From assembly GCA_008932955.1 (NCBI GenBank), contig WBXE01000044.1, forward strand, positions 1 through 13,576: a stretch of 13,576 nucleotides of DNA. The letters are read 5' to 3'. The position numbers were made by a program, and so were the translations under genes. The stretch is from Verrucomicrobiota bacterium. Its GTDB lineage: Bacteria; Verrucomicrobiota; Verrucomicrobiia; Verrucomicrobiales; Akkermansiaceae. This document shows positions 6,886-13,319 of this stretch, one piece after another. How positions within the stretch are numbered: the first letter of the stretch is position 1; every line of letters starts with the position of its first letter. The notes beneath the pieces were generated by a model, which was given only the letters and a program-made list of their open reading frames with translations, was not told the origin of the DNA and ran no database searches.

Positions 6886-8115
6886 TCAATGCTGTACCGC
6901 CACCTTGCTGCCCTTGGTTTGGCCGATCGAGGTTAACAATTTAGCAAACCACGGCGTGTCGATGTCAAACGGCTTGCCGCCCTTGATGCGGTCGAATTCG
7001 ATGGCGCGCAGGACGTTGTTGCGATCCTCGTCGTGACCGATGACGCCGCCTTCGCGGCGCATCGCGCATTCGACGGCGAGATCCACGCAACCCTTGATCA
7101 GGCGCTGGTCGGCTAGATTCGCCGCCGCCGCACGGCTGTAGTAACCGCTCTTTTGAATCAGGGTTTTTTCGGCACCGAGCTTGGCCGCAAATTCTTTGCC
7201 GACGTAGGCGCCCGGATTGATGGCGTCGAGCTTGATGTGACCGAAAGCATCGCGCGGCACGCTTTGGCCGGCGGCTTCCATCGCACGCACGATGTCATCC
7301 ACCCCGGCACCTTCCGAAATGAAAATGTTCACGTTGTCGATTTCGTCCATCAACTTGCCCAGGCGCAGCGCTTCCGCCGCGAAATCTATTGCCATCTCCG
7401 GGACATACACCGCGTGCACCGAAAAGCGCTCCTTGGTCAGTCCGAGTTCCGGCAGCCAGTCTTGCCGCTCCAGCGACTCCTGATAGTGGCGGGCGGTGGC
7501 GGCGGTGAGCCAACCGCAATTGCGCCCCATCACCTCATGCACGATGAGCATGCGCGGATTGGCGTTGTGCTCGGCGACCACGTTGGCAAAGTTGTTGGAA
7601 CCATGCTCGGCGGCGGTCCATGCACCCAGACTCTGGCGGATAGGATAGACGTCGTTGTCGATGGTCTTGGGCAGCCCGATGACGGTTAGATTGTACTTGT
7701 TGGTTTCGAGAAACTTGGCCAAGTCGGCGGCGGTGGTGTTCGTGTCATCGCCGCCGATGGTGTGGAGTACGTCCACGCCGTCCTTAATCAATTGGTCGGT
7801 GGCGACCTTCTGCGGGTCCTGGCCCTCCTTGACTAGGCCGCGCTTGACGCAATCCTTGACGTTGGTGAGCTTGACGCGACTGTTGCCGATCGGACTGCCG
7901 CCGTAGCGGTGGAGGATGCCGGCATTGTCGCGGATGGTCGGCGTCACGGCTATGCTGTCGCCCAGCAGCAAACCCTTGTAGCCACCGCGGTAACAGATGA
8001 TCTCGATGCTCGGATCAATCTCCGTATAACGCTCAATGAGCGCCCCAATGGCGCTGGATAAACAGGGCGCAAGACCCCCAGCAGTTAAAATAGCAACTTT
8101 CTTCGGCTTGATCAT
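6886..8115 (-). CDS. pfp: 6-phosphofructokinase, pyrophosphate-dependent type
   Basis: This 409-residue enzyme interconverts fructose 6-phosphate and fructose 1,6-bisphosphate in glycolysis and gluconeogenesis. An N-terminal TAGGLAPCLSSAIG (11-24) forms the nucleotide/PPi loop. GGDDT at 121-125 and PKTIDND at 149-155 are the phosphoryl-donor and catalytic blocks, and the substrate-binding MGR motif is at 196-198. The second Asp of GGDD and the Lys of PKTIDND are the residues that in this family mark use of pyrophosphate rather than ATP (GGDGS and PGTIDND in ATP enzymes). The reaction would therefore be reversible. ATG 8115 is chosen because homology starts at MIKPKKVAILTAGG; an in-frame ATG at 8196 would add 27 low-complexity residues. 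No Shine-Dalgarno is visible. Confidence 0.94.
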   Translation of the reverse strand: MIKPKKVAILTAGGLAPCLSSAIGALIERYTEIDPSIEIICYRGGYKGLLLGDSIAVTPTIRDNAGILHRYGGSPIGNSRVKLTNVKDCVKRGLVKEGQDPQKVATDQLIKDGVDVLHTIGGDDTNTTAADLAKFLETNKYNLTVIGLPKTIDNDVYPIRQSLGAWTAAEHGSNNFANVVAEHNANPRMLIVHEVMGRNCGWLTAATARHYQESLERQDWLPELGLTKERFSVHAVYVPEMAIDFAAEALRLGKLMDEIDNVNIFISEGAGVDDIVRAMEAAGQSVPRDAFGHIKLDAINPGAYVGKEFAAKLGAEKTLIQKSGYYSRAAAANLADQRLIKGCVDLAVECAMRREGGVIGHDEDRNNVLRAIEFDRIKGGKPFDIDTPWFAKLLTSIGQTKGSKVAVQH

Positions 8116-8397
8116 GATCAGGGAATTGGGTGGGGGCATTCCGGACGCTCGACCGGAAAACGCCGCTGGCATAGGCGCAGCGCGGCTTTGTGGCAAGCCG
8201 TTTTTTACAGAACCTCACCTTTTTAAATTCCGCATTACATATATTGTCACAAGTTGTTACCCGGGGGCGACAATGGCCGTAACGCCGTGCGAGCCAGTGG
8301 TTTTGACGGTGCTTGGAAAATGCGCTGTAGGCGCGGGGTGCATTCGCGGCTGCACACGATACTTGGCAATCGACGATCTCTGGGTATCATGTGCGCC
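8116..8397. promoter_or_regulatory. Divergent promoter region between pfp and the S10 peptidase gene
   Basis: This 282-base region must serve both outward-facing genes. It is AT-rich at about 8201-8250, unlike its surroundings. TATATT at 8240-8245 is a plausible -10 element for the rightward gene, but no good -35 stands at the right distance. A leftward promoter for pfp is likely in the same patch. A terminator-like hairpin lies at 8183-8206 and is listed separately. Confidence 0.4.
8183..8206 (+). terminator. Terminator-like hairpin in the divergent region
   Basis: CGGCTT (8183-8188), a six-base loop and AAGCCG (8195-8200) form a perfect 6-bp stem followed at once by six T residues (8201-8206), the layout of an intrinsic terminator read rightward. 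No rightward gene precedes it. It would stop transcripts running antisense to the pfp leader, or be part of that leader when read leftward. The stem is short, so efficiency is uncertain. Confidence 0.4.
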
Positions 8398-9906
8398 ATG
8401 CGCTTTATTTTCCCCCTGTTCCTGTGTCTCGGATTATCCGCAGTTGCGGCGCCAGATGACGACAAGCCTGCAGAAGCCCCCAAAGCCGAAGCCAAGGCTG
8501 CGGCGGACAAGCTGCCGGAGGCAAAGGTTCACGAAGCCTCGGTGCTGATTGGCGGGAAAACGATTCCATACAAGGTCACGGTGGCCAAAATTCGCCTCGA
8601 GCAAGATGACGGCAAGCCGCGGGCCTCGATTTTCCACGTGAGCTATGAACGGACGGGCGTAGCGGATGCGGCCAGCCGGCCGGTACTGTTTGCCTTCAAT
8701 GGGGGGCCGGGCTCCTCGGCGGTGTGGCTGCACCTCGGGGCCTTGGGACCCAAGCGCGTGGCGTTGCCCGGCGACGGCACCCAAGCCCCCTGCCCGCCCG
8801 CCCGCGTGATCGATAACCCGCTGAGCATCCTTGACGTGTGCGACCTGGTGTTCATCGACCCGGTGTCAACCGGCTACAGCCGCGTCGAAAAAGACAACAA
8901 ACCCGAAGATTTCCACGGGCTGAATGAGGATATCGAGTCGGTGGGCGATTTTATCCGCCGCTGGGTCACCGAGCACGGGCGCTGGTCGGCCCCCAAATAC
9001 CTGTTAGGCGAATCGTACGGCGGGGTCCGTGCCGCCGGCTTGGCCAACCACCTGCAATCTCGTTACGGCATGAGCCTCAACGGCGTGGTGATGCTCTCCA
9101 CGCTGCTGGATTTCTCCACCCTCCAAACCTCCCCTGGCAATGATTTGGGGTATTTGGTGTTTTTGCCGTCGTTCACCGGCGTGGCTCATTTTCATCATAA
9201 AATCCGTGGTGACCGCGACGCGCTGGTCCGCGAGTGCACTGACTTTGCCTTCGGCGAGTACGCCACCGCCCTGCTCAAAGGCAACGCGCTGGATGAAAAA
9301 TCCCGCGCTGCCCTCGCCGTCAAACTGGCCCGTTTCAGCGGCATCGACGCGGCGATCTGGCTGACCCACGACCTGCGGCTCGACGCGACGTTTTTCCGCG
9401 CCGAACTGCTGCGCAAGGAAGGAAAGGTGATCGGGCGCTTTGATGCGCGCGTCGCGTGGGATACGGCTGATCAAGCGGCGCAGGCGCCCGATTGCGACCC
9501 ATCATACGAACTTGCCTACGGCACCTTTGCCACGGCCATGCTCGATTACCTGGGCCGCGATCTGGGCTACAAGGAAGACCGCCCGTATGAAGTACTCACC
9601 GGTAAGGTCAATCCCTGGCGCTGGGATGCCAACAATGCCATCGTCAACGTCAGTGGCCGCCTCGCTAGCGCCATGCGCGACAATGCCTATCTGCGAGTGC
9701 TGGTGATGGGCGGCTACACCGATCTGGCCACCCCCCCGGAAGGTGTGGCCTATTCACTGCGTCACTTGTTAGATATGCCGCTGGCCACCCGCGGCAATAT
9801 TCTAACCGCCAGATTTGATGGCGGCCACATGTTCTATCTCAATCCGCCGGATCTGGCTAAAGCCCGCATGGAACTGGTGAAATTCATCACCGCCGGTGAG
9901 CGCTGA
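8398..9906 (+). CDS. Secreted peptidase S10 family serine carboxypeptidase
   Basis: This 502-residue protein begins with a clear Sec signal peptide (MRFIFPLFLCLGLSAVAA, cut near residue 18). A charged Ala/Lys/Glu/Pro-rich linker (about 19-43) precedes the alpha/beta-hydrolase domain. NGGPGSS at 101-107 is the S10 substrate/oxyanion motif. The catalytic triad is Ser206 in GESYGG, Asp442 in GGYTDLATP and His477 in GGHMFY, so the enzyme looks intact. S10 enzymes remove C-terminal residues from peptides, usually at acidic pH; bacterial members are exported and serve in peptide scavenging, which is inferred here. ATG 8398 is preferred because the signal peptide starts there; ATG 8389 would add three residues. 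No Shine-Dalgarno is visible. It stands alone, divergent from pfp and 407 bases before infC. Confidence 0.93.
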   Translation: MRFIFPLFLCLGLSAVAAPDDDKPAEAPKAEAKAAADKLPEAKVHEASVLIGGKTIPYKVTVAKIRLEQDDGKPRASIFHVSYERTGVADAASRPVLFAFNGGPGSSAVWLHLGALGPKRVALPGDGTQAPCPPARVIDNPLSILDVCDLVFIDPVSTGYSRVEKDNKPEDFHGLNEDIESVGDFIRRWVTEHGRWSAPKYLLGESYGGVRAAGLANHLQSRYGMSLNGVVMLSTLLDFSTLQTSPGNDLGYLVFLPSFTGVAHFHHKIRGDRDALVRECTDFAFGEYATALLKGNALDEKSRAALAVKLARFSGIDAAIWLTHDLRLDATFFRAELLRKEGKVIGRFDARVAWDTADQAAQAPDCDPSYELAYGTFATAMLDYLGRDLGYKEDRPYEVLTGKVNPWRWDANNAIVNVSGRLASAMRDNAYLRVLVMGGYTDLATPPEGVAYSLRHLLDMPLATRGNILTARFDGGHMFYLNPPDLAKARMELVKFITAGER

Positions 9907-10313
9907 TTGTGAAGTAAGTCATTCAGGCCAAAATGCCCCTTGTTCTGCTTGATCAGGCTTGGTGGCAGGTCGAAAATTGCGGAAAATGACCAGGGCGGAA
10001 AATTCGAGCTTGCTGCGGGCGCGTTTCCCCCCTATAGATGCGCTTCAGGCAGCCTGAGAGTGACCGACGAACTGGCTTCGTTGGACATTCGCCCGCAAGC
10101 CACCGGCATCCAGCCACCTCATGATTTTTCTGAAACGATCCTTATCCAGAACTCCCGCAGCCGCTCGCATTGAGCGGTCAGGGCTCGCCGTCACCCACCC
10201 ATGACCTTGGCGTTTGGTTCATCGTTTTGTATCCCACTTCGCACTGGTGTCGCGTCGCGGCTCGTCCGCTTGCACCCCCGTTGCGTCACATCCACCCACC
10301 GGAGGACATCGCC
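9907..10313. other. Long intergenic region and leader upstream of infC
   Basis: This 407-base gap contains no convincing gene. Visible structure includes a hairpin at 10044-10058 (TTCAGG-CAG-CCTGAG, one G-U pair) and a perfect 6-bp hairpin at 10161-10177 (CCGCTC-GCATT-GAGCGG), neither followed by T residues. TTGGCG at 10207-10212 with TATCCC 17 bases later is a weak promoter candidate. No clear terminator follows the peptidase gene. In other bacteria infC leaders are often regulated by ribosomal protein L20, but I cannot recognise that structure here. Confidence 0.5.
10301..10305 (+). promoter_or_regulatory. Shine-Dalgarno of infC; decides the AUA start
   Basis: GGAGG at 10301-10305 is a near-perfect anti-16S match and the only strong one before any gene in this window. 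The eight bases 10306-10313 separate it from ATA at 10314, an ideal spacing. The ATC at 10308 is too close, and the next ATG, at 10359, is too far. Confidence 0.85.
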
Positions 10314-11039
10314 ATAGCTAAGCCACAAAGAGACCAAAACAGGGGTCGTTTCCGCGACATGACGCGGATCAACGACCGAATCCGTGCACCCAAAGTCCGC
10401 GTCATCCTCGCCTCCGGCGAGCAACTCGGCGTGATGAGCTCTCGTGATGCCATGGCCAAGGCCATTGCCATGGGCCTCGACCTCGTTGAAATCGCCGGCC
10501 AAGTGGACCCGCCCGTCTGCAAGATCATCGACTACGGGAAATACAAGTACGAGCAAGCCAAGCTCAAGAAGCAAAAGTCCAAGAGCGCGACCCGGATGAA
10601 GGAAGTCAAATTCCGCGTGGTCACCGGCCAGCACGACTACAACATCAAGCTCGGACGTGCTGAGGGCTTTCTTGAAGGCAATCACAAGGTGCGCTTTGTG
10701 CTGCAATTCAAAGGCCGCGAAAATGCCCACAAGGACCTCGGCTTTGTCGCCCTCAATCGCATCATCGAGGACCTCAAGACAATGGCCCAGGTCGATCAAC
10801 CGCCACGCCTCAACGGCCGTGCGGTAGCCATGATCCTCTCACCGCTGCCTGCACATCAGCGCAAGCGCAAGTTCCACCTCTTCCACGGCGAACTCATGGA
10901 GGAAGATGACTTCGATGAGGAAGAAGTGCCCGAGGACGAAGAAGTGCCGGATGAAGTCGTCGAAACGACCGACGAGGAAAGCCGCCCGGAAACCGCCTTG
11001 GAAGCTGACTTGGAAACCGAGTTGGAAGCAAGCCACTAA
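10314..11039 (+). CDS. infC: Translation initiation factor IF-3, apparent AUA start, acidic C-terminal tail
   Basis: IF-3 binds the 30S subunit, blocks premature 50S joining and proofreads the start codon and initiator tRNA. The N-domain begins at TRINDRIRAPKVRVI (17-31) and includes LDLVEIAG (56-62) and PPVCKIIDYGKYKYE (66-80). The Lys-rich linker is at about 83-96, and the C-domain runs from MKEVKFR to MILSPLP (95-179). I place the start at ATA 10314 (product 241 residues, MAKPQRDQNRG...) because of the Shine-Dalgarno and because rare AUU/AUC/AUA starts are a hallmark of infC autoregulation. ATG 10359 would give a 226-residue form lacking a Shine-Dalgarno. Residues after about 180 form an extra tail, very acidic from 196 on. 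Typical IF-3 is about 180 residues. rpmI and rplT, the usual downstream partners, are absent. Confidence 0.95.
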   Translation: MAKPQRDQNRGRFRDMTRINDRIRAPKVRVILASGEQLGVMSSRDAMAKAIAMGLDLVEIAGQVDPPVCKIIDYGKYKYEQAKLKKQKSKSATRMKEVKFRVVTGQHDYNIKLGRAEGFLEGNHKVRFVLQFKGRENAHKDLGFVALNRIIEDLKTMAQVDQPPRLNGRAVAMILSPLPAHQRKRKFHLFHGELMEEDDFDEEEVPEDEEVPDEVVETTDEESRPETALEADLETELEASH

Positions 11040-11097
11040 CGGGCCTGCACCTCAGACCAAAGAAAAACACCGATTGCCTAACTTGGGCTGCACAATC

Positions 11098-11121
11098 GAG
11101 CGCCGGCTCAAGCCGGCGCTC
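11098..11121. terminator. Strong hairpin after infC, no T-tract
   Basis: GAGCGCCGGC (11098-11107), loop TCAA, then GCCGGCGCTC (11112-11121) make a perfect 10-bp GC-rich stem. It lies 59 bases after the infC stop and 66 bases before the next start. Without a run of T it is not a classical intrinsic terminator; it could protect the 3' end, act with Rho, or be a dispersed palindromic repeat. Confidence 0.45.
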
Positions 11122-11186
11122 CGTAACGTGCCAAGTGAGTCAGTGGCTTTCCCATTGCATGCTTGAAATTTTGTGATCCCCCCCTC

Positions 11187-11846
11187 ATGCTCTATCTGTT
11201 TGATATTGATGGCACGTTGATAGACACCGGTGGGGCTGGGATGCGTGCGCTGCAGGAGGCGACGCAAGAGATATTTGGGTCGGCGGGGCCTGAGTTAGAT
11301 CTAGCTGGCAGTACGGATCGAGGCATTGCGGAGTTCATTCACGCGCATTTCGGCATGCCCCCAGAGGACCGGCAGCTTGAGGATTTTTTCGCAATTTATC
11401 ATCACAAACTTAACTGGCATCTGGCACATGGTCCAGCAAGTGGCAGGGTTCTTAGCGGCGTGCCGGAGGTCTTGACGGCCTTGGCCCGGCGGCCCGCTGC
11501 CACCCTCGGATTGCTCACCGGCAACACGGCCACCGGCGCGACTGCCAAGCTGCAGCACTTCAAGCTGGACACCTATTTTGGGTTCGGTGCGTTCGGTGGC
11601 GAGCATGTGGACCGCAACCAACTCGGCCCGCTGGCGCTGCAACGCGCCGCCGCACATGCCGGTCACCCGTTCACTGCGGCGCAAACCCTGGTCATCGGCG
11701 ATACCCCCAAGGACATTGCCTGCGCTCATGCCATAGGCGCCCGCTGCCTCGCCGTGGCCACCGGCCGCTTCTCCATCGCGGACCTCACCGATGCTGGCGC
11801 AGACCGCGTCGTCGCAACCCTCGATGCTGCGCTGGAGTGGCTCTGA
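11187..11846 (+). CDS. HAD-superfamily hydrolase, phosphoglycolate-phosphatase-like
   Basis: This 219-residue HAD phosphatase has all four motifs. Motif I is DIDGTL with nucleophile Asp6 and acid/base Asp8. Motif II is LLTGN with Thr111, motif III is probably Lys121, and motif IV is GDTPKD with Asp172 and Asp176. The helical cap lies between motifs I and II (about 15-90). This layout matches the Gph/PGPase-like subfamily, which dephosphorylates 2-phosphoglycolate or other small phosphate esters; the true substrate cannot be told from sequence. ATG 11187 is chosen because the motif I strand starts right there; an in-frame TTG at 11163 would add eight residues. No Shine-Dalgarno is visible. It follows infC after 147 bases, and no functional link between the two is evident. 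Confidence 0.9.
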   Translation: MLYLFDIDGTLIDTGGAGMRALQEATQEIFGSAGPELDLAGSTDRGIAEFIHAHFGMPPEDRQLEDFFAIYHHKLNWHLAHGPASGRVLSGVPEVLTALARRPAATLGLLTGNTATGATAKLQHFKLDTYFGFGAFGGEHVDRNQLGPLALQRAAAHAGHPFTAAQTLVIGDTPKDIACAHAIGARCLAVATGRFSIADLTDAGADRVVATLDAALEWL

Positions 11847-12254
11847 TTTGTCGGACTCGCCCCTTCCCTTTCCGCCTGGCCCTGAGGTTTTTACGCTTAG
11901 GCAGCGTTCGTTGTTGCCAAAGCCATAAAAGCCCGTAGCTTTTCCCCGAGCAGGATTTTTCCACCATCCGGTGCCTGCATTCGGCCTCCAGCCTCGCGCC
12001 TTGCACCCGCATCCGGCGACCCTGGCCGGGTGGCAACACGGATTCCGGAGCCTCTTGTCTCAAACGGGCGGCAGCGCAAGCCAATCCGCTTCGACCTTGG
12101 TGATATCGGGTCCGCACCGTAGCGGAACCTCACCCCCGGCACACATAAGCCGGTCGTCGGAGAGGATGGGTCAGCACGCAGGTCCATTCCAGCAACGCCG
12201 GGCATCCTGCCCGCCGCGCCGGGCCGCCCGAAACCACGACACCCATGCTAAACC
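11847..12254. other. Long non-coding region before the RRM gene, with several hairpins
   Basis: No credible gene fits this 408-base gap; open frames on both strands lack starts, signals or recognisable composition. Short stems are visible: GGCAGC/GTTGCC at 11900-11918 (one G-U pair), CCGGC/GCCGG at 12013-12029 with adjoining CACCC/GGGTG bases at 12004-12008 and 12028-12032, TCCGC/GCGGA at 12111-12126, CCGGC/GCCGG at 12136-12153, and the GGGCATCCTGCCC element at 12200-12212. It may hold the HAD gene's 3' end plus a long leader of the RRM gene, or a separate RNA on either strand. I recognise no Rfam family. Confidence 0.45.
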
Positions 12255-13259
12255 ATGTCGAATGCAACACCACACTCCCACAATCCGGGAGACCCCAAAC
12301 GACGCCGCTCACGCGGCGGCCAAAACCGACGCAATAACAACCAACAAAACAACCGCGGTCAGGGCCGCGATTCATCCGACGTCCGCGACCACCGCGGCCA
12401 GTCCCAGAATCGTCACCCCAATGGCCCAAGCAACCCGAGCAGCGCGCCGCTGCGCAAGTACGCCCCAATCAAACTAAAGTGGTGGCAAAAATTGCTCCAA
12501 CTCGTTAGCTGCGGCCTCTACAAAGCGCCGACCCGTCCGACGCAGCGTTCACCCCGCCAGCCCGAGTCCACCAAACCGGCGCTCGAGACGAAGGTGAAAA
12601 GCAACACTCGCAATCTGCGCAATGGTGACTCCGCAGCTGATACCGGCGGTGAACGCCGCGACGGTGAGCGGCGGCGAGATCGCGGTCCAGACCGTGGCAG
12701 TGCCCGCACAGGCGAGCGCAGCCGCGGCGGCGACCGATCCAGCGTGGAATCGGCGCGGGTGTACGTTGGCAACCTGTCCTACGACGTCTCGGAAAGCGAT
12801 CTGCAGGATCTCTTCAAGGGGATCGGCGGGGTGCGCAACGTGGAGATCGTTTATAACCGCAGTACTCACCGCTCAAAAGGGTACGGCTTTGTGGAAATGC
12901 TCCACATGGACGAAGCCATACGTGCCGTGGAAGTTCTCCATGATCAGCCGTTCATGGGGCGCAAGCTCACCGTCTCCGGTGCCCAATCCAAAGGCCTCGA
13001 CGAGCGCGAAGACAAAGAAGAGAGCTCGGATCGTCCGGAGCGTCCGGAGCGACGCCCCCGTGCGGAGCCGCCGACCACGGCAAGCGCCGAGACGGCATCC
13101 GCCGTCACTCCCGAGAGCCTCGAAGCCACCGCGGAAATCACCACCATCATCGAACCGACGCAGGCTCCTGCAGTCGCTGTCGAGTCCGCACCCGTTGCGG
13201 CACTCTCTAGCGATAGCACCAGCCCACAGCCGCCAACAGCGGACGCATCCGTCGCCTAA
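12255..13259 (+). CDS. RRM-domain RNA-binding protein with long low-complexity arms
   Basis: This 334-residue protein has a single RNA-recognition motif at about 168-242: RNP2 is VYVGNL (169-174) and RNP1 is KGYGFVEM (208-215), with the aromatic residues that stack on RNA. The N-terminal arm (1-66) is rich in Asn, Gln, Gly and Arg, with RGG-like pieces. A short hydrophobic/aromatic patch follows (KLKWWQKLLQL, 73-83). A second Arg/Gly/Asp/Glu-rich stretch (about 130-165) leads into the RRM. The C-terminal arm is charged (Arg/Glu) to about 271, then Ala/Thr/Pro/Glu-rich. Small bacterial RRM proteins are typically 80-150 residues, so most of this protein is extra and probably disordered. Its role in RNA metabolism is inferred. 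ATG 12255 has no Shine-Dalgarno. The gene ends before a strong terminator. Confidence 0.9.
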   Translation: MSNATPHSHNPGDPKRRRSRGGQNRRNNNQQNNRGQGRDSSDVRDHRGQSQNRHPNGPSNPSSAPLRKYAPIKLKWWQKLLQLVSCGLYKAPTRPTQRSPRQPESTKPALETKVKSNTRNLRNGDSAADTGGERRDGERRRDRGPDRGSARTGERSRGGDRSSVESARVYVGNLSYDVSESDLQDLFKGIGGVRNVEIVYNRSTHRSKGYGFVEMLHMDEAIRAVEVLHDQPFMGRKLTVSGAQSKGLDEREDKEESSDRPERPERRPRAEPPTTASAETASAVTPESLEATAEITTIIEPTQAPAVAVESAPVAALSSDSTSPQPPTADASVA

Positions 13260-13285
13260 CGCCAAAGCGTGCGTGACACATTCCA

Positions 13286-13319
13286 CCCTCGTCCGGCCAC
13301 GCCGGGCGGGGGTTTTTTT
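13286..13319 (+). terminator. Intrinsic terminator of the RRM gene
   Basis: CCCTCGTCCGGC (13286-13297), loop CAC and GCCGGGCGGGGG (13301-13312) form a 12-bp stem with two G-T pairs, followed by seven T residues (13313-13319). This is a textbook factor-independent terminator 26 bases after the stop codon. Confidence 0.93.

Noticed and set aside
8240..8245. A confident sigma-70 promoter call for the S10 peptidase gene
   Set aside because: The -10-like TATATT has no acceptable -35 partner at 16-18 bases, so only the region is listed as likely regulatory.
10170..10313. Extension of infC back to an in-frame TTG at 10170
   Set aside because: The extra 48 residues do not resemble IF-3, and the start lacks a ribosome-binding site, while GGAGG plus ATA at 10314 fits well.
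11850..12240. A tmRNA gene on the minus strand (a frame ending ALATTNAA before a stop)
   Set aside because: The tag end is not LAA-like, and no tRNA-like T-arm or CCA end is present.
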